Below, piece after piece: positions 34,324-41,428 of a DNA stretch of 62,179 bases. The first letter of the stretch is position 1. Every line of letters starts with the position of its first letter. The translations under genes were made by a program, and so were the position numbers. The notes below the pieces were generated by a model that was given only the letters and a program-made list of their open reading frames with translations, was not told where the DNA came from and searched no databases. The stretch is from Clostridia bacterium. Lineage in GTDB: Bacteria; Bacillota; Clostridia; Christensenellales; Aristaeellaceae. The DNA lies in the NCBI GenBank assembly GCA_017512805.1, contig JAFWES010000055.1:1-62179 (forward strand), read 5' to 3'.

Positions 34324-35904
34324 TTATTCCCCGCTGGCGCCGTAGTTGGAGAGGACACGGGCGGAAGGATCGTCCACATTGCAGCCTGGCCAGGATGGAT
34401 TCGGCATCCAGAAACCCGGAATCATGTGGGCCTGTCCCGGATAATACTGCTCGAACAGTTCCCGGTACAGGAGGCTTTCCTTCGTGAAAGGCCGGCCATA
34501 ATCATACCGCGCCGCTTTTTCAGCGAAGGCCTCATCAGAATAGCAACTTTCCGCATAGGCTTTCAGATCATTGACCATGCTGTGGCCGACGGCGTCTGAG
34601 AAGGCGGCCTTCTGTCGCCAAAGAATCTCCTCCGGCAGGATGTGATCTTCCGCGAAGGCTTTGCGGATCAGATACTTGCCCATGTTGTGCCGGTTCATTT
34701 TCAGCTCCGGATCGATGCTCATGGCATAGCGGACGAACTTCAGATCGCCGAAAGGAACCCGGGCTTCCAGGGAGTTAACGGAGATGCAGCGATCCGCCCG
34801 GAGCACGTCATAAACATGCAGCTCCCGGATGCGCTTTTCCGCTTCCTCCTGGAACGCGGCGGCGGAAGGAGCGAAGTCGGTATACTTGTAGCCGAAAAGC
34901 TCGTCGGAGATTTCACCGGTCAGCAGCACCCGGATGTCCGTATGTTCATGGATCCATTTGCAAACCAGATACATGCCAATGGAAGCGCGGATAGTGGTGA
35001 TATCCCAGGTGCCCAGCAGCTCCACCACGGTGGGAAGGGCCTTCAGGACGTCCTTCTCGCTGATGATGACCTCCGTATGGTCGCTGCCGATATAATCGGC
35101 CACCATGCGGGCATATTTCAGATCGATTGCGTCCACATCCATTCCGATGGCAAAGGTTCGGATCGGGTGATTCAGCATCTTCTGCGCGATGGCGCAGACC
35201 AGGGAGGAATCCAGCCCGCCGGACAGGAGAAAGCCCAGCGGCGCGTCCGCGTCCAGCCGCTTTTTCACGCCGTCCATCAGCAGCCGGCGCAGCTTCGGAC
35301 AGACCTCCTCCTCCGTTTTCATGGTGAAATAGCCCACATAAGCCGGGTCCGCGTATTGGATAAACTGACCATCCACCCAGTAATGTCCCGGCGGGAAGGG
35401 GCTAATCGTGTCGCACATCCCCAGCAGGTTCTTCGGTTCGCTGGCGAAAGCCATCCCGCCGCCCCGGACCTCTCCGTAATACAGGGGACGGATGCCGATG
35501 GGATCCCGGGCGGCGATCAGCTTTCGCTGCCGGCCGTCCCAGAGAACCAGGGCGAATTCCGCGTCCAGGGTCTTGAACATCTCCACGCCATATTCCCGAT
35601 AGAGCGGCAGCAGGATTTCGCAGTCGCATTCGCTCCGGATGGGATAGGTTTCCATCAGCCTGGCCCGCAAAGGCCGGAAGCCGTACAGCTCGCCGTTGCA
35701 GACCACATAATCATCCTCCAGCCGGAAAGGCTGCATCCCTTCTTCCTGCAGGCCCATGATGGCCAGCCTGTGGAAGGCGAGGAGTCCCCCGGGGATATCC
35801 ACCATCCTGCTCATATCCGGACCGCGGGATTGGGTCCGGTCGAAACAGGTTTTTATCAGATCCCGGGGAAACCGGGCGCCGGTCATTCCAAGAATTGAGC
35901 ACAT
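34324..35904 (-). CDS. asnB: Asparagine synthase (glutamine-hydrolysing)
   Basis: A 526-residue class II amidotransferase. Cys2 in MCSILGMTG is the glutaminase nucleophile, RGPDMSRMV and NGELYGF belong to the glutaminase pocket, and the PP-loop is LSGGLDSSLVCAI near residue 235. The ATG 35904 is required to expose Cys2 and has GGAGGATG upstream. It converts aspartate and glutamine to asparagine. It follows dapL by 120 bases and may be cotranscribed. A GGACGGGCAGG/CCTGTCCGCC hairpin lies in the gap. Confidence 0.95.
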   Translation of the reverse strand: MCSILGMTGARFPRDLIKTCFDRTQSRGPDMSRMVDIPGGLLAFHRLAIMGLQEEGMQPFRLEDDYVVCNGELYGFRPLRARLMETYPIRSECDCEILLPLYREYGVEMFKTLDAEFALVLWDGRQRKLIAARDPIGIRPLYYGEVRGGGMAFASEPKNLLGMCDTISPFPPGHYWVDGQFIQYADPAYVGYFTMKTEEEVCPKLRRLLMDGVKKRLDADAPLGFLLSGGLDSSLVCAIAQKMLNHPIRTFAIGMDVDAIDLKYARMVADYIGSDHTEVIISEKDVLKALPTVVELLGTWDITTIRASIGMYLVCKWIHEHTDIRVLLTGEISDELFGYKYTDFAPSAAAFQEEAEKRIRELHVYDVLRADRCISVNSLEARVPFGDLKFVRYAMSIDPELKMNRHNMGKYLIRKAFAEDHILPEEILWRQKAAFSDAVGHSMVNDLKAYAESCYSDEAFAEKAARYDYGRPFTKESLLYRELFEQYYPGQAHMIPGFWMPNPSWPGCNVDDPSARVLSNYGASGE

Positions 35905-36024
35905 TATATCATCCTCCGGTATCTGTCCTGAAGCGCCGGAAAGGCGGACAGGAAACCTGCCCGTCCGTCCTCGGAACATGCGGCTTCGGCGGTCCTCCCC
36001 GGTTCAGCGCTTCCTTCGTGATCA

Positions 36025-37215
36025 TCAGGTGGTTTTCCCCCAAAGCTTCAATAGCCGTCCGGCGGCTTCGCGGGTATCGGCGGGATCGCCGAAAGTGGAT
36101 AAGCGGAAGTACCCCTCGCCGCAGGCCCCGAAGCCGGCGCCGGGGGTTCCGACGACCTGGATTTCATTCAGCAGCAGGTCGAAGCATTCCCAGCTTCCCA
36201 TCCCGTCAGGGCATTTCATCCAGATATACGGCGCGTTTTTTCCGCCCCAGTAGCGGATGCCGGCCTGATCCAGCGCCCGCATGAGCACCCGGGCATTTTC
36301 CTTATAAACCCGGATGTTTTCATATATCTGGCGCTGGCCTTCTTCCGTGAAGACAGCGGCGCCGCCCCGCTGCAGGATATAGGAAACACCGTTGGTTTTT
36401 GTGGTCCGGTTTCGAATCCACATCTCCCGGAGATTCATGCCCTGGCGAACCAGTTTCCGGGGCATAACCGTATATCCCAACCGAGTGCCGGTAAACCCCG
36501 CTGTTTTCGAAAGGGAACAGATTTCGATGGCGCAGGACTCCGCTCCGGGGATTTCAAAAATGCTGCGGGGAAGATCCTCCGACACAAACGCTTCATAAGC
36601 CGCGTCGAAGAGAATGACCGCACCCCGGTCGTTGGCCCAGTCCACCCAGGCCTGCAAATGTCCGCAGGTGCAGACCGCGCCGGTCGGGTTGTTCGGCGAG
36701 CAGAGGTAAATCAGATCTGCCTGCAGCCGGTCATCCGGCAGGGGCAGGAAATCATTCTCCGGGCCGGCGGTGAGATATACCATTTTCCGGCCGGCCATGA
36801 TATTCGCGTCCACATAGGCGGGATAGGCCGGCTCCATAATCAGCGCGGTAGAAGAGACATCAAAGAGGTCCAGCAAGTCCCCCAGCTCGTCACTGGCTCC
36901 GCTGGAGACAAACACTTCATCCGCCGTGACCGGCAGATCCCGATCCTGGTAGAAGCGGGCAATCGCTTCCCGAAGAAAAGGGGCGCCGCATTCCGGCATA
37001 TATCCGTGGAAATGGTCCCGGCTCGCCTGATCGTCGACGGCCTGATGCAGCGCGCGGATGACAGCATCGCAGAGCGGAAGAGAGACGTCGCCGATACCCA
37101 TCCGGTACAGATGCGCACCGGGATGATGATTCCGGTATGCCTCGATTTTCTGGTTGATTCCGAAAAAGAGATAGGAATCTTTCAGGTTCTGATATCCGAC
37201 CCGGGGCTGCAGCAT
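36025..37215 (-). CDS. dapL: LL-diaminopimelate aminotransferase
   Basis: A 396-residue fold-type I PLP enzyme that transaminates tetrahydrodipicolinate with glutamate to LL-diaminopimelate, a one-step route to lysine and peptidoglycan. DapL-type features are the start LKDSYLFFGINQKI, YRMGIGDVSLPL, the SPNNPTGA loop and the PLP Lys in SLSKTAGFTGTRLGY. ATG 37215 has GGAGGAAGGAAAACG. It is glutamate-dependent and shares the antitermination-type leader of amt and glnA, tying it to nitrogen status. Confidence 0.93.
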   Translation of the reverse strand: MLQPRVGYQNLKDSYLFFGINQKIEAYRNHHPGAHLYRMGIGDVSLPLCDAVIRALHQAVDDQASRDHFHGYMPECGAPFLREAIARFYQDRDLPVTADEVFVSSGASDELGDLLDLFDVSSTALIMEPAYPAYVDANIMAGRKMVYLTAGPENDFLPLPDDRLQADLIYLCSPNNPTGAVCTCGHLQAWVDWANDRGAVILFDAAYEAFVSEDLPRSIFEIPGAESCAIEICSLSKTAGFTGTRLGYTVMPRKLVRQGMNLREMWIRNRTTKTNGVSYILQRGGAAVFTEEGQRQIYENIRVYKENARVLMRALDQAGIRYWGGKNAPYIWMKCPDGMGSWECFDLLLNEIQVVGTPGAGFGACGEGYFRLSTFGDPADTREAAGRLLKLWGKTT

Positions 37216-37243
37216 CGTTTTCCTTCCTCCATTCGCAGAATAT

Positions 37244-37285
37244 AAAAAAGACAGGGGCGCCTTTCCTCAAGGACGCCCTTGTCCT
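37244..37285 (-). promoter_or_regulatory. dapL leader: ANTAR-type hexaloop hairpin overlapping a terminator
   Basis: Minus-strand AGGAC-AAGGGC-GTCCT (37285-37270) forms a 5-bp stem with a hexaloop that has A at position 1 and G at 4. Its 5' side and loop also pair, as GACAAGGGCG, with the downstream GGCGCCCCTGTC (complement of 37250-37261) to form a terminator followed by six T residues (37249-37244). The two folds are mutually exclusive. Confidence 0.75.
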
Positions 37286-37294
37286 GATGCGGGC

Positions 37295-37323
37295 ATCATA
37301 GCACGGGCGGTTTTTGCTGTCAA
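37295..37323 (-). promoter_or_regulatory. dapL promoter
   Basis: On the minus strand TTGACA (37323-37318), a 17-base spacer and TATGAT (37300-37295). Divergent from the amt promoter. Confidence 0.85.
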
Positions 37324-37412
37324 ACAAAAAACAGCAGGAAAACAATTATGAGACCCAGCGATGATACGGAGCCGTTCCGGAATTTTGATTTGTTTTTTGC
37401 CTGTACTGGCCC

Positions 37413-37441
37413 TTGACAGGCGAAGGGCATCTGCATATAAT
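37413..37441 (+). promoter_or_regulatory. amt-PII promoter
   Basis: Perfect consensus: TTGACA (37413-37418), a 17-base spacer, TATAAT (37436-37441). Confidence 0.9.
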
Positions 37442-37456
37442 CCGCACATCCCGATG

Positions 37457-37494
37457 AGGCGCAAGGGTGTGCTTAAACACCCGGCGCCTTTTTT
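37457..37494 (+). promoter_or_regulatory. amt leader: ANTAR-type hexaloop hairpin overlapping a terminator
   Basis: AGGCGC (37457-37462), hexaloop AAGGGT (37463-37468) and GTGCTT (37469-37474) form the small hairpin. The competing terminator pairs GGCGC (37458-37462) with GCGCC (37484-37488) and GGGTGT (37465-37470) with ACACCC (37477-37482), followed by six T residues (37489-37494). Confidence 0.78.
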
Positions 37495-37530
37495 CATTGT
37501 CGGGAAATACAGGGAAATGGAGTGATTTTC

Positions 37531-39231
37531 ATGACATTCTCAGCCGTCAACACCATCTGGGTCCTTCTCGGAGCCGCACTGGTTTTCTTCATGCAGGCCG
37601 GCTTCGCCATGTGTGAAGCGGGCTTTACCCGCGCAAAGAATACCGGGAATATCCTGATGAAAAACCTGATGGACTTCTGCATCGGTACCCCGCTTTACTG
37701 GCTGTTTGGATATGGCATTATGTTCGGCGCCGGCACCGCGCTTTTTGGATGGATTGATCCTTTCATCATGAAGGACTACGGTCATATCCTTCCGGCCGGG
37801 GTTCCTCTTTGGGCCTATGCCATTTTCCAGACGGTTTTCTGTGCCACCAGCGCCACCATTGTTTCCGGCGCCATGGCTGAGCGAACGAAGTTCTCCGCCT
37901 ATTGCATCTATTCCGCGGCAATATCGCTGTTTATTTATCCGATATCCGGCCATTGGATCTGGGGCGGCGGATGGCTGGCGGATCTGGGCTTCCACGATTT
38001 TGCGGGATCGACCTGCGTTCATATGGTCGGAGGCGTCTGTGCCCTGATCGGCGCAAAGATGCTGGGCCCGCGCATCGGGAAATACGGGAAGGACGGAAAA
38101 CCCAGGGTGATTCTGGGCCATAACCTGTCCATCGCAGCGCTGGGTGTGTTCATTCTCTGGTTCTGCTGGTTCGGCTTTAACGGCGCGAGCACCGTGGGCA
38201 TGGACAGCGATGCGCTGATCGCTTCCGCTTCTCTGGTGTTCTTCAATACCAACCTGGCTGCGGCGGTGGCCACCCTGATCACAATGATCTTTACATGGCT
38301 TCGGTACGGAAAACCGGACGTGTCCATGACCTTCAATGCCGCGCTTGCCGGGCTGGTGGGCATTACGGCCGGATGCGACGCGGTCAATCCCTTCGGCGCG
38401 GCGGTCATTGGACTGTGCTGCGGGCTTGCGGTTGTGTTATCCGTTGAATTCTTCGACAAGGTGGCGAAAATTGACGATCCGGTCGGCGCGATTTCCGTTC
38501 ACGGGGTGTGCGGTGCGCTGGGCACGCTGATGACGGGTCTGTTTGCTACGGGCATCTCCACGATGAAGGGCGTTTTTTACGGCGGAGGCTTCAAATTCCT
38601 GGGTATACAGCTTCTGGGAGTATGCTCGGTGATCGCCTGGACGGCAGTCATTATCACCATCGTGTTTCTGATGATCAGGGCGACCATCGGGCTCCGGGCC
38701 AGCGCGGAGGACGAGATGATGGGGCTGGATCGCTCGGAGCACGGCCTGCATACCGCTTACTCCGGCTTTACCATCATGGCCGACACTGCGATGCAGGAAC
38801 CTGAGCCCGCAGCTGTCCAGACAGTGGAATATAAAGCGCCTGTCCGCACGGAAAAAGAAAAGGCTCCGGGCGCGCCGGTCTATACAAACGTGCGGATCAT
38901 ATGCCGTCCGGGCAGCCTGGAAGCGCTGGAAAAAGCCATGAACAGGATCGGGATCACCGGCATGACGGTCACAAACGTGATGGGTTACGGCACACAGAAA
39001 GGAAAACCGGAATATTATCGCGGGACCCCGGTGGAGGTGACGCTCCTGCCGAAGGTCCAGGTGGATATCGTCGTCAGCAAGGTTCCTGTGAGCCAGGTCA
39101 TCGAAACCGCCCGCGGGGTTTTGTTTACCGGGCATATCGGCGATGGCAAGATCTTTGTGCAGGATGTCGAAAATGTAGTCCGCGTGCGGACGGGTGAAGA
39201 GGGCTACGACGCCCTCCAGTCAGAGGAATAA
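37531..39231 (+). CDS. amt: Ammonium transporter with C-terminal PII domain
   Basis: A 566-residue fusion. Residues 1-400 are an Amt/Rh channel of about eleven helices, with FAMCEAGFTRAKN in the first helix and conserved His motifs HMVGGVCALIGA and SVHGVCGALGTL. A Pro/Glu-rich linker (410-450) leads to a complete PII signal protein (450-566). It has GYGTQKGKPEYYRG, TGHIGDGKIFV (B-loop) and VRVRTGEEG (C-loop). At the place of the uridylylated T-loop Tyr of enterobacterial PII there is Val (RGTPVEV), so that modification is impossible. The ATG 37531 has GGAG at 8 bases. The PII domain probably gates ammonium uptake by ATP/ADP/2-oxoglutarate. Confidence 0.94.
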   Translation: MTFSAVNTIWVLLGAALVFFMQAGFAMCEAGFTRAKNTGNILMKNLMDFCIGTPLYWLFGYGIMFGAGTALFGWIDPFIMKDYGHILPAGVPLWAYAIFQTVFCATSATIVSGAMAERTKFSAYCIYSAAISLFIYPISGHWIWGGGWLADLGFHDFAGSTCVHMVGGVCALIGAKMLGPRIGKYGKDGKPRVILGHNLSIAALGVFILWFCWFGFNGASTVGMDSDALIASASLVFFNTNLAAAVATLITMIFTWLRYGKPDVSMTFNAALAGLVGITAGCDAVNPFGAAVIGLCCGLAVVLSVEFFDKVAKIDDPVGAISVHGVCGALGTLMTGLFATGISTMKGVFYGGGFKFLGIQLLGVCSVIAWTAVIITIVFLMIRATIGLRASAEDEMMGLDRSEHGLHTAYSGFTIMADTAMQEPEPAAVQTVEYKAPVRTEKEKAPGAPVYTNVRIICRPGSLEALEKAMNRIGITGMTVTNVMGYGTQKGKPEYYRGTPVEVTLLPKVQVDIVVSKVPVSQVIETARGVLFTGHIGDGKIFVQDVENVVRVRTGEEGYDALQSEE

Positions 39232-39322
39232 GCAGCCGCCGCGGGGAAGATCCGGAGCCATGATTATTCAGCGAACCGCATTGGAAAAACATCGGGAAAA
39301 CATTTTTTCCGCCGGAATCCTA

Positions 39323-39351
39323 TTGACAGCGGATTTGCCGCGTGCTATGAT
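39323..39351 (+). promoter_or_regulatory. glnA promoter
   Basis: TTGACA (39323-39328), a 17-base spacer and TATGAT (39346-39351). Same layout as the dapL promoter. Confidence 0.88.
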
Positions 39352-39363
39352 CCACGCCAACAA

Positions 39364-39404
39364 GGCAAGGGAGCCATTGGAAAATGGCTCCGCTTGCTTT
39401 TTTT
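39364..39404 (+). promoter_or_regulatory. glnA leader: ANTAR-type hexaloop hairpin overlapping a terminator
   Basis: GGC-AAGGGA-GCC (39364-39375) gives the same A1/G4 hexaloop. The terminator pairs GCAAG with CTTGC and GGAGCCATT with AATGGCTCC (39365-39397, one bulged G), then seven T residues (39398-39404). glnA starts 22 bases later. Confidence 0.8.
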
Positions 39405-39426
39405 GATTATGTGAGGAGGGTTCGTC

Positions 39427-40758
39427 ATGAGCAAAAACACGAAGGAAGACCTGATCCGCCAGGTTCGCGAAGGTGATGTGGAATTTATCCGCATGCAGTT
39501 CACAGACATTTTCGGTCAGCTGAAAAACGTGGCGATTACGGCCAGCCAGATTGAAAAGGCGCTGAACAACGAAATCATGATCGATGGAAGCTCCATCGAG
39601 GGTTTTGTCCGGATCAATGAGAGCGACCAGTATCTACGGCCGGATCTGGATACCTATACCATCCTGCCCTGGCGGCCGCAGCATGGGAAGGTGGCCCGCC
39701 TCATCTGTGACGTCTACAATCCCGACGGGACGCCGTTTGCCGGCGATCCCCGCGGCGTGCTGAAACGGACGCTGGCGCGGGCCGCGGAGATGGGATATTC
39801 CTTCAATGTCGGCCCGGAAATGGAGTTCTTCCTCTTTCAGACGGATGAACAGGGACGCCCCACGACGTCCACGGGGGATGAAGCCGGTTACTTTGATCTG
39901 GGCCCGCTGGATCATGGGGAGAGCACCCGCCGCGAGGTCTGCATGGCCCTGGAACAGATGGGATTTGAAATCGAAGCCAGCCACCACGAGGTTGCCGCCG
40001 GACAGCACGAAATCGATTTCCGGTATGCGGACGCGCTGACAGCCGCGGACAATATCATGACCTTCAAGCTGGCGGTCAAGAGCCTGGCACAGAAGAACGG
40101 CCTGCATGCCACCTTCATGCCCAAGCCGGTTTTCGGCATCAATGGCAGCGGCATGCATACCAACATGAGCCTGTTCAAGGACGGGAAGAACGTGTTTGCC
40201 GATCCTTCCGACCGACGGGGCCTGAGCGGGGAGGCCTACAGCTTTATTGCGGGCATTCTGGCCCATATCCGCGGCATGGCGGCGATTACCAATCCCCTGG
40301 TCAACAGCTATAAGCGCCTTGTGCCCGGATACGAAGCGCCCTGCTATTTGGCCTGGAGCGCCAGCAACCGCAGCGCCCTGATCCGGATCCCCGCGGCCCG
40401 CGGCATGGGGACCCGCGTGGAGCTGCGCTGCCCGGATCCGAGCTGCAACCCCTACCTGAACATGGCGGTATGCCTGGCGGCCGGCCTGGACGGCATCGAG
40501 AAGGGCATGACGCCGCCGGAGGAAATCACCGAGAATATCTTTGCCATGGACAGCGCCACCCGGGAGGCGAAGGGGATCAAATCCCTGCCCGGGACGCTGG
40601 CGGAAGCCGTTGAATGCCTGAAGGCGGATCCTGTCATCTGCGCAGCGCTGGGCGAACATGTGCTGAGCCAGTATGTGGAAGGAAAACAGAAGGAGTGGGA
40701 CGCCTACCGCACGCACGTAAGCCAGTGGGAGATTAACCGGTACATTGTGATGTATTGA
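39427..40758 (+). CDS. glnA: Glutamine synthetase type I
   Basis: A 443-residue GSI-alpha-sized enzyme forming glutamine from glutamate, ammonia and ATP. Marks: MDFxD-like [23 protein letters not shown], the metal site EMEFFLF, ATP loop [12 protein letters not shown] and glutamate-binding [18 protein letters not shown] 39427 follows GGAGGGTTCGTC. First gene of a plus-strand run nitR-gltB-gltD-carA-carB-pyrG. Expression is predicted to need antitermination at its leader. Confidence 0.97.
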   Translation: MSKNTKEDLIRQVREGDVEFIRMQFTDIFGQLKNVAITASQIEKALNNEIMIDGSSIEGFVRINESDQYLRPDLDTYTILPWRPQHGKVARLICDVYNPDGTPFAGDPRGVLKRTLARAAEMGYSFNVGPEMEFFLFQTDEQGRPTTSTGDEAGYFDLGPLDHGESTRREVCMALEQMGFEIEASHHEVAAGQHEIDFRYADALTAADNIMTFKLAVKSLAQKNGLHATFMPKPVFGINGSGMHTNMSLFKDGKNVFADPSDRRGLSGEAYSFIAGILAHIRGMAAITNPLVNSYKRLVPGYEAPCYLAWSASNRSALIRIPAARGMGTRVELRCPDPSCNPYLNMAVCLAAGLDGIEKGMTPPEEITENIFAMDSATREAKGIKSLPGTLAEAVECLKADPVICAALGEHVLSQYVEGKQKEWDAYRTHVSQWEINRYIVMY

Positions 40759-40815
40759 TACGCGAACGCAGAATCACCCGAACATCGAAACTGACAAGAA
40801 GCGGAGGTGAGGACT

Positions 40816-41355
40816 GTGGCTAGAATTGTGATTGCGGGAAGCTCGGAGCAGAGCCGGGCGCAGCTGGCCCGGCTGCTGTCCTCCTCCGGGTATCCGGTAT
40901 ACCGCCTCTGTGCCAGCGCGGGAGAGCTGCGCCGCGTTCTGAACGAATGCGATGATGGGATTCTGATCCTGGGCGGACAGGTTCCGGAATGCAGCGCGGA
41001 TGAGTTGTACTGGGATTATGGCGAACATGTCCGAATCCTGCTGATCGCGAGACCGCCTGTGCTGGAGAGCTGCGAGGAAGATGGTATTTTTCATCTTGCG
41101 CTGCCTACTTCCCAGCAGGCGGTGCTCGGCGCGGTGGAAATGCTTTCCCAGCTGCACCGGATGAACCTGCCGAAACGGACCGGGAACGACAGGCAGACCA
41201 TCGAGGAAGCGAAACGCCTTCTGATGCGGCGCAGCGGGCTCACGGAACCCCAGGCCCACCGGCAGATTCAGCAGTACGCCATGAATCACGGCATGAAGAT
41301 GGCTGATTGCGCATCTCAAATCCTCGAGCGGGCGGAGAAGGAAAGAAATGCGTAA
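40816..41355 (+). CDS. nitR: ANTAR-domain antitermination regulator downstream of glnA
   Basis: A 179-residue protein. The C-terminal ANTAR RNA-binding domain (about 118-172) is clear: IEEAKRLLMRRSGLTEPQAH and HGMKMADCASQIL. The N-terminal part has a receiver-like fold, but the usual phospho-acceptor site reads ILILGGQVP, lacking Asp, so it is a pseudo-receiver controlled by other means. GTG 40816 is chosen for GGAGG at 8 bases; 40807 is an alternative. In clostridia this gene (NitR) follows glnA and is proposed to act as a nitrogen-dependent antiterminator. Its likely targets are the three AAGGGN hexaloop leaders upstream. Confidence 0.88.
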   Translation: MARIVIAGSSEQSRAQLARLLSSSGYPVYRLCASAGELRRVLNECDDGILILGGQVPECSADELYWDYGEHVRILLIARPPVLESCEEDGIFHLALPTSQQAVLGAVEMLSQLHRMNLPKRTGNDRQTIEEAKRLLMRRSGLTEPQAHRQIQQYAMNHGMKMADCASQILERAEKERNA

Positions 41356-41392
41356 CTGTTCAGCCCTGCAAGCGGAGCAGCTGAATCGTTAC
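41352..41392 (+). repeat. Palindromic dispersed repeat, short copy
   Basis: GTAACTGTTCAG at the left and CTGAATCGTTAC at the right are inverted repeats with one mismatch, enclosing CTGC/GCAG. The left arm supplies the nitR stop codon (TAA 41353-41355). The same arms occur at 61929-62013. Confidence 0.7.
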
Positions 41393-41428
41393 GGATGATC
41401 AGAAAGAAAGAAACCGGAGGAGAACGCC

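Noticed and set aside
35905-36024. T-box or ANTAR leader before asnB
   Set aside because: The dapL-asnB gap has a hairpin but no T-box core sequence, no AAGGGN hexaloop and no recognisable promoter.
39329-39366. A first (P1) hexaloop hairpin in the glnA leader
   Set aside because: GCC-AACAA-GGC could pair, but its loop has five bases. It overlaps the -10/start region and excludes the clear GGC-AAGGGA-GCC hairpin. No two-hairpin ANTAR element can be drawn.
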